Source: Macrothele yani
Taxonomy: Eukaryota > Arthropoda > Arachnida > Araneae > Macrothelidae
Assembly: GCA_039090855.1 (NCBI GenBank)
Contig: CM077025.1
Span: forward strand, 95,832,489-95,896,488
Length of the DNA stretch: 64,000 nt
Direction of reading: 5' to 3'
Shown here: positions 43,328 to 53,639 of the stretch, one piece after another
How positions within the stretch are numbered: the stretch's first letter is position 1
Layout of the letters: every line of letters begins with the position of its first letter
Notes under the pieces: model-generated
Seen by the model: only the letters and a program-made list of their open reading frames with translations
The model's database searches: none
Told to the model about the DNA's origin: nothing
Position numbers and translations under genes: made by a program

Positions 43328-43523
43328 CGATTTTGACAGCAGATGATAAATCAGCTTCTTTGTCGATGTAAACGTGACAGATTCCTTCGCTGTGCCCCAG
43401 TACAGGAATTCCTCTGCTCTGTTGTTGAATATGTTTCACGAGATCCGACGATCCCCTGGGAACAACCAAATCAATGAATCCTTCCAGTTGAAGAAGTTCT
43501 CCAACGTCTTCCCGACTGTTCAC
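43328..43523 (-). CDS. P5CS: P5CS exon: reductase domain, nucleotide-binding region
   Basis: Encodes 65 codons plus one base: [60 protein letters not shown] and SAVKI. The [13 protein letters not shown] and [17 protein letters not shown] blocks are hallmarks of gamma-glutamyl phosphate reductase and of the reductase half of animal P5CS. The acceptor TTTCACTTGCAG (AG at 43524-43525) gives a phase 0 start, matching the end of the exon at 59181-59318. The donor GTGAGT from 43327 leaves phase 1, and the split codon completes to Val with the TT at 18352-18351. No disablement seen. Confidence 0.96.
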
Positions 43524-44133
43524 CTGCAAGTGAAAAACAAAATTGCAAAAACTTGCTCATACTGCCGACAGCAAAATATTACACTCTCAGTTAACACGTA
43601 GCAGAATATCTGCTTTATGGATGTTTCGTAAAAGTTTCATTATGGCTCGATTCCGCTTTCTGCTGAAAAGAAATCTATGACTTTATAAATTTCAGGAACT
43701 AGTGATGGAGAAAGTTTTCCTTTATCAAGAACAGAATAATGATGCAACCTGCTTCACTTGTCGGAACCACTTTCCGTTTCAATCCCAGAGCTCGGTCTTT
43801 TTACTTAGTTTCTGATTTTTGTCAAGTTCTTGATTCAATCGAAAACGAGGGAAAAGGAAACACAAAGAAGCTGCTTATTCAATGAAAACAGAAATTTCAT
43901 GTAGAAGCAGTTTGTGCAGTTGAAGTGAAATTTGGTTGAAATTTCAGTATCTTGATTACGATCACTTAGTGGGAAATTTAAACCACTTCTGAAAATTTTC
44001 CTTGCATTCAAAACTCGCCGACCAAAATGGGTTTTAGCGGTAAAGACTACGCTGTTCAACATTTCTTTACAATCTAAAATAGTTTAAGAGGGTACTGGAC
44101 ACGATATGAGACATTTACCCCATTTACTAGGGA
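43524..44133. other. Intron, nothing recognised
   Basis: No recognised feature. Confidence 0.4.
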
Positions 44134-44409
44134 GGATCGAAAAGTAACGCACAGCAATTATTTTCTCAGGAAAGTACGTAGAAAAATTACCTTAATTTCG
44201 TGCTAATGATAATATTTCCAAAACATGCTGTATAAGCACGATATAAAAACTCGAAGTGCTTCAAATTTGCAATAGTTAAAAGATGATGATTTGTTAAAAA
44301 ATTAAAACACACTTAAGTTAAAGCATCAGAGCGGCAAGATTTTTCAGGGTTGCTAAACATACAGTATAGAATTTCCATAATGCACCAGTCACTCCTTAAA
44401 GTTCATTGC

Positions 44410-44630
44410 GCCGCCCCGGTGGCGCAGTGGTCTAAGGCGCTGGCCTCTGATCATTCGTCCGTAAGGGGTACGGGTTCGAATCCCAATCAGGCATGGATGT
44501 TGTGTTTGTCTTGTCGGCACTGGCTCTCTCCCTTCCCTGGAACCAGTGACCCTAAATTAGGGACGGGCGACTGCTTATAGCCCATTGAGTTGCTCACGGT
44601 GGTCGTTAAACCTCCAATCAAAAAAAAAAA
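44410..44630 (+). mobile_element. SINE-1, complete copy
   Basis: Complete head, body and A tail with a 12-bp duplication AAAGTTCATTGC at 44398-44409 and 44631-44642. It inserted into the left arm of the long inverted repeat, so it is younger than that structure. Confidence 0.93.
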
Positions 44631-44931
44631 AAAGTTCATTGCCACAGGTAAGTTCGAAAAGATAACATAAAAATGAGATTAAATGTTGGATACGTCAGCA
44701 TCACCTTGAAATATGTCCTTGAGCAGTAATCTTCACGGGTTCGGAATGTTACATGGCAAATCGTCATTAAGATATTTGTGGGTAAACTTGGTGATATATA
44801 AACTACCTGTAAATAACAGCCCATTTAGTAGGCGCACTGGCTAAAATCGTAGCCTGATCTCATCTTGTTATGTACCCTCCATGTGCCATGTTCATGGCTT
44901 TACAGCATTTGTGGGCAAACTTGGTGATACA

Positions 44932-46483
44932 CACACAGTAGAGTTACATTATTGTGACCACCAGCTAATATCCACAGTAACCGTAGTGTGCGGCGCAGAC
45001 AGCAGCTAGACGGGCTGCGAGTGACTCAATAAGGTGCTGGAAGATGTTCACAGGTATGTGGAGCCATGCTGACTGCAGTGCATCTGACAGCTGCTAGAGG
45101 GTGCATGGTGGAGGATCCATAGAGCGAACAACACGATCGAGGAGGTCCCACAAATGCTCAATTGGGTTTAAGTCTGGAGAATAAGGGGGCCAGGGAAGTA
45201 CTTTGAAGTCCTTATCGTGCTCTTCAAACCACTCTAGGACATTTCTAGCTGTGGGACACGTCGTATTGTCGTAATGGAAGATCCTATACGCCCCAGGGAA
45301 GACAGTCGGCATGTATGGGTGTACGTGGTCTGCAAGGATGGATTCATAACGAATTCGGTCCATAGTGCCTTCCATAGGTATGAGTGGACCCAGGGAATAC
45401 CACAAAAATATTCCCCAGACCATACGCTGCCCCAACCAACTTGTGTTCTTCCAGCAATGGTTGTATAATGTTTGTTCTCCGATGTGTCTTGCCTTATACA
45501 CCAACGTCCATCCGATCGACGAAGCAGAAAACGTGACTCGTCGGAGAAGGCAATCCTTTGCCAATCAGCGAAGGTCCAATTTCGATACTGCGTGCAAATG
45601 TAAGCCTTTTCTGCCAATGCACCTTCGCTAGCATAGGTGCAGTGACCATCCGTCTACATGGGAGGCCCATACGTAGCAGGGTTCGCTGAACTGTCGATGT
45701 AGATGCACTTCCGGTAGTCCCCTGATTCATTCTGCCCGTGAGTTGCTCCGCTGTAGCGTGTCGATCAGCCCTCATGCACCTTCGCAGCCGACGTTCACCT
45801 CTCACTTCAATCGCACGTGGTGCTGCGCAGTTTCGACGTCGCTTATTTGCAATGGTGCCATTTCTCCAATCGCGATACACTTTAACCACAGTAGCACGCG
45901 AACAGTCCACAATCTTCGCTGTTTGAGAAATACTGCCACCCTTTTCCCGAAAGCCGATAGTCATCCCTTTTTGCAAATCTGATAAATCGCTCCTTTTATC
46001 CATGACAGCAACGATTGATATGTTTTCAGAATGCTTACAGCACACCTTATATACCCTCAAAGCCAGCTGACGACACGTGCGGGCCGCGGGTGGTCTAGTG
46101 GTCAGAGTTCGTGACTGTCATAGGGATGACCTCAGGTTTGATCCTGGGCAGGTACGAACGTTCGAACCACTAAATACTCGCCCTGCGTCGGATGGGCACG
46201 TTAAGCCGTCGGACCCTGGGTATTGGCCCCCGGTAATAAATAAGGGCGTCTTCCTACCCCTTTCTACCTCGCTTCCGTGTCACTTTCCTATCGGGCACTC
46301 TAGCCCAAATCTCCTAGCTTCCTGTTTCTAAGGGTTGTTCAAGACCTGGGGTCAGACACTCCCTTCCTAAAATCCTCTACATATGATCTGATCTGATCTG
46401 ACGACACGTGCCTGCTTTCATTGGCTACGCGATGTTAACGTCAAAAGCAGGAGGTGGTCACAAAAATGTGACTCGACCGTGTA
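44932..46483 (-). mobile_element. Tc1-like transposon, full length, interrupted by SINE-2
   Basis: Ends share TACATTATTGTGACCACC / CACATTTTTGTGACCACC in inverted orientation. The minus-strand transposase starts at 46003 (MDKRSDLSDLQKGMTIGFRE), with ISQTAKIVDCSRATVVKVYR, RGERRLRRCMRADRHATAEQ and TVQRTLLRMGLPCRR. Frameshifts follow near 45620, then NWTFADWQRIAFSDESRFLL, WGIFLWYSLGPLIPMEGTM, FHYDNTTCPTARNVLEWF and SPDLNPIEHLWDLLD. The C-terminal tail runs to about 44985. All three acidic contexts remain but in different frames. Same family as the split Tc1 at 11.2-13.6 kb. Confidence 0.9.
46081..46398 (+). mobile_element. tRNA(Asp)-like-headed SINE (SINE-2)
   Basis: Head GGGCCGCGGGTGGTCTAGTGG with an anticodon-loop-like CTGTCAT (Asp GTC) and B box GGTTTGATCC. 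It ends in the tail GATCTGATCTGATCTG. A 13-bp duplication TGACGACACGTGC flanks it (46068-46080 and 46399-46411). It inserted in the non-coding left part of the Tc1 at 44932-46483. Confidence 0.93.
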
Positions 46484-46716
46484 TAAACTCTCTGTAAATA
46501 AAATACTCCATTTAGTAGGTGCAGTGGCTAAAATCGTTGCTTGATCCCATTTTGGTATGTACCCTCCTATGTAAAATGGTTCTTGCAAGTGTAGTGACAG
46601 CCGATCCAGACCGGATGTAATACTTTGTTGTGACAAGAACACAAGTGTTTTATCCGGTGTGCTCTGATGGATTACTTGTGTTCTGACAAACGTCTGTCCT
46701 TCCCCGGAGTCATAAA

Positions 46717-47241
46717 TTGGCGGCCCTGCGTTATTTGGTTAGAAGAGCTTATACGCACTCTTCTTCTGTTGAGCTCAGGGGCAAAGAACTGGCAAGGATT
46801 TCAGAGATAGCCATTATGCGCGGCTATTCTCATCAAGACTTCTACCAATTGATTCCCGATTTTGCACGGTTATCTTTCTCCTCCTTACAACGCGATGTGT
46901 ATTTTCCCGTTATGTGGGCTCAATCGAATATCTGCCTCCCGTTGTCGCCTTGCTAAAGAACTTTTGTAGGAAATATAATATATACTTCGGGGTTCGACCC
47001 AGGAACCTCTTCTCATTAATCAAAAAAGGACAGGTACATGGCACAACCCATAAATAAACATGGGGTATACTATATACCTCCAGAACCTATTGTACCCTCT
47101 GGAACTGACCAAACCTATATAGGATCGACCCTGCGTACTCTCGGCATTAGGATGTCAGAACACACGTACTCCATCCGATCTGGATCGGCCGTCACTACAC
47201 TTACCATGAACATGGCACATGGAGGTTACATACCAAAATGA
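46717..47241 (+). pseudogene. Penelope-like element: GIY-YIG endonuclease remnant
   Basis: The first part (46717-46956) reads LRYLVRRAYTHSSSVELRGK and IMRGYSHQDF, like the linker after the reverse transcriptase of Penelope-like elements. A broken stretch (RPRNLFSLIKKGQVHG in another frame) leads to KHGVYYIPPEP, QTYIGSTLRTLGIRMSEHTY and SIRSGSAVTTL. These are the GIY-YIG endonuclease motifs: GVYYI for GIY, TYIGST for YIG, and the conserved Arg and Glu-His that follow. The reverse transcriptase itself is absent. Two or more frameshifts and stops disable it. Confidence 0.82.
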
Positions 47242-47273
47242 GTTCAGGCTAAGATTTTAGCCACTGCGCCTAC

Positions 47274-48682
47274 TACACTGCTGGCCACCCAAAATGCAAC
47301 ACCAAGAAGGACACGAGATAGAAAAGCCAGATTTACTGGACACATAACAACAGATACAAAGATGAAACGATTGACCTTACAGGCCCGTGTGACTTGCGGA
47401 ACACGCAGACATCAATAGTTCGTGTGGCCCCCATGGCTGGCAATAACGGCCGCTACTCGCCGCGGCATCGAACGAAAGAGGCTTTGGATGTGGGCTTGGG
47501 GTATGTCGGTCCAGGCTACTTCCACACGTTGCCACAGTTTATCAGGCGTACCCGCGTGTAGTACTTGCCGGGCCATGCACTCGGTTTCCGATCAGCGACC
47601 AGACGTGTTCGATGGGCGACATATCGAGAGAACAGGCATACCACGGCAGCAGTGCCACCTGGCGGGCCGTGAACAATTGTTGCACGATGCGTGCCACGTG
47701 CGGGCGCGCATTGTCCTGTTCAAACGTGGCCGCTGGCAGGTCCTGCACGTAAGGGAAGACTACAGGCTCCAAAACGTCGGAGATGTAGCGGTTGCTGTTG
47801 AATGTACCGGCGATGCGTACCAGAGGGGTGCGGGTGTCATATCAAATTCGCCCCAAACCATAACGCCAGGTGACGGACCGGTATGGCGATGCGATGCATA
47901 ATGCAAGCGTCATACAGTATCTCGCCGCGGTGCCGCCATACGCGGATACGACCATCGTGGTGCTGCAGGCAGAAACAGGATTCGTCGGAGAAGACAATGT
48001 CGCGCCATTACGTAGTCCAGGTGCGGCGTTCAACGGCCCACTGCCACCACACTAGCCGGTGGTGTAACGTCAATGGTAATCGGATCAATGGGCGCCGTGC
48101 GACAAGTCCCCGCTCCCGCAGACGACGTCGAACGATACGTGCTGACACAGGTGGTTGCGCAACACACCCTAATTCCTGCGCTAACGTTCGTGATGTGGCG
48201 GTGCGAGCCGTCAATGCCCGCCGCACAACATGCCAGTCATCTGGTTTGGTGGTGTGCCGCGGCTGTGGCAATCGTTCACGTCGGTCCGTCCGTCCCTCCT
48301 TCACCCACCGAATCCATACTTGCCTCACTGTAGCTGGATGTCATCCCACACGTGCGCCGATATCTCGGTACAATAAACCGCTGTCGCGATAAGCCACTAT
48401 TCGTCCTCTGTCGAACTCCGAAACCTGCCGTATTCTGCGACGAGGCATCAGGAAGCTTACCACGCACAGGTCCGGCAGCACAACACACTTCCAGTACGTA
48501 CACCCCGCCTTCTGTGCACCCTTCTTATAGTGCTTCTCGGTGGCGTGCCGGGCGCACATGATTTGCATATGCCCTGCAATGCTAATCGTTTGCATCTCCT
48601 CTCGCGGGCGACGCATGCTGCGAATTTCAGGCCAATCGGATGCTTTCTTCTTGATGTTGCATTTTGGGTGGCCAGCAGTGTA
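47274..48682 (-). mobile_element. Tc1-like transposon, full length, decayed
   Basis: Ends TACACTGCTGGCCACCC and GGGTGGCCAGCAGTGTA with TA at each side; 1409 bases. The minus-strand transposase from 48440 reads RIRQVSEFDRGRIVAYRDSG, LLYRDIGARVG, RRRLRERGLVARRP, DIVFSDESCFCLQHHDGRIR, TFEQDNARPHVARIVQQLF and DMSPIEHVWSLIGN, with a C-terminal tail to about 47420. Frameshifts separate the blocks and at least one stop lies in the helix-turn-helix region. It is the sister of 23961-25359. Confidence 0.92.
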
Positions 48683-49189
48683 AATAGAGTCTTTTATTTA
48701 CAGAGAGTTTATATATCACCAAGTTTGTTCCTCAAATGTCGTAATGACGATTTGCCATGTAACATTCCGAACCCGTGAAGATTACTGCTCAAGGACATAT
48801 TTCAAGGTGATGCTGACGTACGCAACATTTAATCTCATTTTTATGTTAACTTTTCGAGCCTACTTGTGGCAATGAACTTTACTAACTGACTGGTGCATTA
48901 TGGAAATTCTATTCTGTATGGGATTACTTGAATGTTTTCGTTCCGTTGTAGCACTTGGCTTGAAGAATAAGGTTGTAGCAAGCATGAAAGACCTTGCCGC
49001 TGTGATGCTTTAACTTAACTGTGTTTAAATTTGTAAATAAACCATCATCTTTTAAACTATTGCAAATTTGAAGTACTTCGAGTTTTTATATCGTGCTTAG
49101 ACAACTTGTGTTGGACATATTTCTTAATTTTTTTTCTCTTTGCAGATTGCAAATAGCAGTTAGCAGTTTGGCAGAAAATGCGTTTGAAT

Positions 49190-49875
49190 ATCACGCCACA
49201 GACCGGCTTGGTCGGATCAGGTGTTGCCATGGTGGAAAGACCGTGTGAACGACATCGCACAAAGATGTCGCGTTTGTTAGGGTCTTCTACGAACGAAGAG
49301 CAACGCGGTGTAGTCCGATTTTTGTGGGGCTGAACGGAAAACTCAGACTGAAATCCTCAACGAAATGGTCAAAATGAATGGTGGTGATTGCTTGGACATC
49401 AGCAATATCTCCAGATGGTGCAGTTTCTTTGAAGAGAGCAGTGGCAACCTTACCAATTCGCCACGTTCCACTCATGTAACCTCGTCATCATCTGCCACTG
49501 TGAGAGGTAATTGAACAGGCCATTTTGAGTGACCGGGGCATCCATCTGCGCACATTAGCACAGAAGTTCCGCATTTCGTATGGTATAGTGTACGACCATA
49601 CTGTGCATGACAAATTGTAATTTCGCAAGATCAGTGGGCAATCCGTGCCCAAGAACTTGACAGACGACCAGAAGGGACAATGAAAATTGCGCGATTTGGC
49701 TGGGAGGTGTTCCAGCACCCACCGTGCTGTCCGGATCTTGCTCCTTCGGACTTTCATCTGTTTGGTCCCTTGAAAAAATTCCTGGGCTGCCACCTTTTCG
49801 ATTCGGCTGACGAAATCAAATCTGTTGTCGGCAGGTGGCTACTGCAGACAACAGATTTGACCACGCTGGGATAAA
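49190..49875 (+). pseudogene. Mariner-like transposase remnant
   Basis: The translation pieces read EEQRGVVRFLWG, EILNEMVKMNGGDCLDISNI, SRWCSFFEESSGN, AILSDRGIHLRTLAQKFRIS, YGIVYDHTVHDKL, then a gap and FGWEVFQHPPCCPDLAPSDF, HLFGPLKKFLGCHLFD. The last block is the mariner PDLAPSDFHLF signature. The middle of the catalytic domain is missing and stops are frequent. It pairs with the mariner-type end at about 50006. Confidence 0.8.
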
Positions 49876-50130
49876 TGTCTCAAGCTTCGCTGTTCTAATG
49901 TTGAAAAATTGGTAAGAATATATATGTTTTGTTTTGCCTATCTATTAAACTGTTTCCAAAACAAATAGTGTGCACAATTTTTCGATCCACCCTCGATCTG
50001 TTGCGTTTTTTCAGAAACATTTTGCCGCCAAATTACCTTGACATTTCAGGAACGCTTGTTTTTTGTTTTTGTCTTATCATATTCACTAAGCTGTATGTAA
50101 ATTCTCCTTGGGGTAAAATTACTTATTTGA

Positions 50131-50331
50131 AGGTTTAACGACCACCGTGAGCAACTCAACGGACTATAAGTAGTCGCTCGTCCCTAATTTAGTGCCACTG
50201 GTTCCAGGGATGGGAGAGAGCCAGTGCCGTAAGACAAATACAGCATCCATCCCTCACCGGAATTTGAACCCGGGCCTATCTCAGACAAATGGCTATAGGC
50301 CAACGCTTAGACCACGTCGCCACCGGGGCAA
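50131..50331 (-). mobile_element. SINE-1, degenerate copy
   Basis: Minus-strand copy with the body (GGGAGAGAGCCAGTGCCG on the plus strand), a B box variant (GGAATTTGAACCCGGGCC) and the head near CCACCGGGGC at 50320. No A tail remains. Confidence 0.8.
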
Positions 50332-50414
50332 CATAGCTCCTTTTAAGACATCATCTTCATACGGCATTGTTTTTATACTCATATATTAAAAATCACCAAG
50401 ATCCATTATGCTGA

Positions 50415-51589
50415 ATACACTGAAGAGCAATTGAATTAGAGATACCTGTCTAGTAACGTGTAGCAACACCTTTCGCCCTGGTGACGGCGGCGATTCGTCT
50501 CGGTATGGATTCGACAAGACACCGGAAGCGTTGGGAAGCCATACGGATCCACGACCACTGAACAAGCTCCCACAGTTCACGAAGAGTTGATGGAGGGGGG
50601 GGTCAGAGCCTCGAACATCTCTCTCTATGGCATCCCAGATGTGCTCGATGGGATTGAGGTCAGGTGAACTAGCTGGCCAAAGAAGCGAGGTCACGTCGGT
50701 GGAGTGTTCATCCAACCATTCGGATACAATTCGGGAGCGATGGCACGGTGCATTGTCTTGTTGCAAGATGAAATCCCCAGTGGGATATTGAAGACGCACA
50801 AACGTGAGCAAATGGTCGTCCAGGATATCCCATTAACGTTGACCTGTGAGGGATGATGCCACGGGTACCAAGGGCCCCATTGTCAGTCCACGTAAACAGT
50901 CCTCAGAATGCCAACCTCACCAGCTTGAAGAGTACCCTGTTGGCAAGAAGGATCCATCGCTTCATGTGGTTTGCGTCGTATTTGTATCCTGCCATCCGCA
51001 TGTACCAACAACGTGAATCTCGACTCATCAGTCCAGACAACATTTTTCCACATGCCTGGGTCCAGTGGCGATGTTCCCACGCCCATGCTAATCTTTGCAC
51101 CTTGTGATGTGCGGTCATCAGCGGTACCCTCGTGGGACGATGGCTTCTGTACCCCATAGCAAGGAGATGGTTCAGAATGGTGTGGCTGCTTACATATTTT
51201 TGTGCACCAGCGTTAAACTGCCGAGTGATTTCTTGCACTGTGGCCCGTCTATCCGCTGTTTCAATGCGAGCTAGCCGACGATGACCCCGCTCATCCACAC
51301 GCTGTTGTCCACGGCAGTTGGCCCTTGCAGGGATGGTTTTACCGGAATCGAAGCACGACTTCCGAGCTGGAGTGACCCATTCGCCGGGACCCGACAATTT
51401 GCCCACGATCAAATGCGCTTCGATCCTTCGTCTTATCCATACTGCGTCCGACTCTTACTGATTCCCGTCGTATCACTCCTTATATTGTCGGATCGCTGCA
51501 TACGTCATGTCGTTTCCGTTTACAGGGCCGCCCACGGCGCCATATTTGCATAACGGCAGCTGTCTCTAATTCAATTGTTCTTCAGTGTA
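50415..51589 (-). mobile_element. Tc1-like transposon with both ends, decayed
   Basis: Ends TACACTGAAGAGCAATTGAA and the inverse TTCAATTGTTCTTCAGTGTA; 1175 bases. The minus-strand transposase reads GPGEWVTPARKSCFDSGKTI (damaged N-terminus), RRLARIETADRRATVQEITR, ILNHLLAMGYRSHRPTRVPL, HRHWTQACGKMLSGLMSRDSR (SDESR damaged), GDFILQQDNAPCHRSRIVSE and SSPDLNPIEHIWDAIERDVR, with the C-terminal tail to about 50430. The second Asp and the Glu contexts are kept. Confidence 0.92.
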
Positions 51590-53067
51590 TTGCGGCATCC
51601 CTATTAAATTCACAGCAGGAAATACACCAGATTTGGGTGGTCAACCCATTGCTGGAGAGAGTAGTAATCACAGAAGCATACGCTGGAAACGACTCAAACA
51701 CTGGGCCAATTTTCGGGGACATATCCACGCATGCGCGTTACGTTCCAGCAAAGCCGCCCGAATTGATAGGCGGCAACAGCGGATCGAATCCACAACTTTT
51801 GCCTACCACACGAACAAGAGGCTGGCATATAATTAGTAGTCCGCATCATTTTTCGGGAGGGGGAGGGGAGGGGAAATTCAAGGACTGTCCGTCAGTATAT
51901 AAAGCAAGGATTCACGCTTACTTTAAATGCCGATGGATGGAAAAAAGGAAATGAAATATTCACTACTTTCAGTACAAACACACATCCATTCTTTGCCGCG
52001 GATTTGTCAAAGCAGTGGTCTTATCAAAACTACCTCTCCCACAATCACTCGAACAGCGAATCACTTCTCCTACTGGCTACCAGTTGTTTCAAAACGGTAT
52101 TACTATTCTTCAGATAATAGCAGACATGAAAATGCATCACATCTGACACCATTAATTTAAAACAGGGAGTGTTTTACTGACTCTCTCTCTTTCTCTCTCT
52201 CTCCGTGAACATATTTGAAACCTCCATTTCTACGTTTTTGATAACTTTACAGATTTTTGGAAAAAGAATCTCGAGTCATAGCAAAAAAGTCGATCATCCC
52301 CAATTTAAGATTACTTGCTACGAAGCAAGAAAAGCAGAATCATAGAATGAGATTGTCTAAACTGTAATAATGCTACAGCTATGTCCAAACCCTTTAGTCC
52401 AGCCCTATACCAGACACAGAGTCCGTATATCGTTCATTCCTTTTTACTAGAGAATGTTTCCCTAAATTTGAATTTAACCAATTCTTCTGGATCAAGATAC
52501 TCGCCTCTGTAAACCTCTGAAAAGAAAAAATCAAGAGGGATGGTCGCGAATAATAATGGCTGACTCTTGCAAATACCAAGGCAATCATACTGCGCATATT
52601 CCTTAACTTCAGTTTTGTAATTAAGAATACAGTTTGCGTAACACTTAGCCAGCTGTTGTGGTTACACTGATAAGAAGGATGTAACGCATCAGCTGATTGA
52701 CAGTAAGAGTTGACTCATACTCTACGTTTTCTGTCTACTATAATAGATGGGTCATACCCAAACGCAGTTAAACTGCATTATGTTTTAGAAAGTAATCCAT
52801 GACTTTCTTCCTTTTTTTTTTAGCTTGCCGTCAAAATAGTAACTAAAGGGTGCGCTCACGATAACTAAATGTAATCACGCATTTATTTAATACACAAGCT
52901 AAATACTTTATCTAAATTTCTCTGCTAGAAATCATAATATAATCACGATGTCATTTACTGAATATTATGTCCTTTGTATATTTGCTTTTTGTGATTAAAG
53001 GTGATCATACTTATAGCTAATAAGTTGTTCTTGCACGTTGAGATATATATCTCCCTCAATACTCGGA
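51590..53067. other. Intron, simple repeats only
   Basis: A CT-rich microsatellite (CTCTCT) at 52180-52204. No coding similarity recognised in about 1.5 kb. Confidence 0.4.
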
Positions 53068-53290
53068 GCCCCCCCCCGTGGCGCAGTGGTCTAAGCGATT
53101 TCCTCTGATCATTCGTCCGAACGGGGTCCGGGTTCGAATCCCGGTGAGGCATGGATGTTGTGTTTGTCTTACGGTACTGGTTCTCCCCTTCCCTGGAACC
53201 AGTGACCCAAAATTTGGGACAGGCGACTGCTTATAGCCCATTGAGTTGCTCACGGTGGTCGTTAAACCTCCAATCAAGAAAAAAAAAAAC
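53068..53290 (+). mobile_element. SINE-1 copy
   Basis: Full-length SINE-1 with B box GGTTCGAATCCCGG, body and A tail (interrupted by one G). The head begins with a C homopolymer. No clear target duplication was found. Confidence 0.88.
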
Positions 53291-53639
53291 ATATTTACTA
53301 CGAATTTTATCATAATATTACCTGCCGACCACGCCCTAATGCGTTTCTGAAGTGTGCCCCCAAGTACATGTTCCAGTGCCTGTTGTTCCTTTCCTGTATA
53401 CCTTGTTCAAGTAATAGGCGGCCAGCAATCTTCCCAGCTACTTTTCAGCACCAGTAAGTGAATTTTATACCGATATTCCCTTCATTTTTCATCTCGGTGG
53501 GTATGTTTACATCTGACCATCGTGACTTGCCTTGACTTCCTTCTGCCTTCTAACCAGCATTCTATTCAGTTGCCTTCTGTGCTTATCTTCCTGTTATCTA
53601 CACGCCTTCCCGTTTACGTCACCGTCTGATAGTGGTCCT

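Larger units (their letters stand above)
44235..49098. repeat. Long inverted repeat around a GIY-YIG endonuclease
   Basis: The left arm 44235-44820 (minus an inserted SINE at 44410-44630) is the reverse complement of 48690-49098. It starts AGCACGATATAAAAACTCGA and includes GAGCAGTAATCTTCACGGGT and AACTTGGTGATATATAAACT. If the Tc1 at 47274-48682 is removed, the right arm continues into 47219-47273, which mirrors 46511-46570 (AGTAGGTGCAGTGGCTAAAA). A second direct copy of this part is at 44829-44905. Such inverted and tandem terminal copies are known for Penelope-like retroelements, which fits the endonuclease found in the centre. Confidence 0.75.
44134..50006. mobile_element. Composite nest of elements between mariner-type ends
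   Basis: The left end AGGGAGGATCGAAAAGTAACG (44134) and the right end, read inward on the minus strand, AGGGTGGATCGAAAAATTGTG (near 50006) are inverted and of mariner type. The matching transposase lies at the right (49190-49875). A long-inverted-repeat element (44235-49098) lies between them, and inside that are two Tc1 copies, two SINEs and a Penelope-type endonuclease. The outer pair is weaker (about 18 of 25 bases), so this outermost layer is an inference. Confidence 0.55.

Noticed and set aside
46635..46684. 11-bp perfect hairpin (AGAACACAAGT) as a ribozyme
   Set aside because: The loop contains CTGATGG but lacks the GAAA box and the order needed for a hammerhead.
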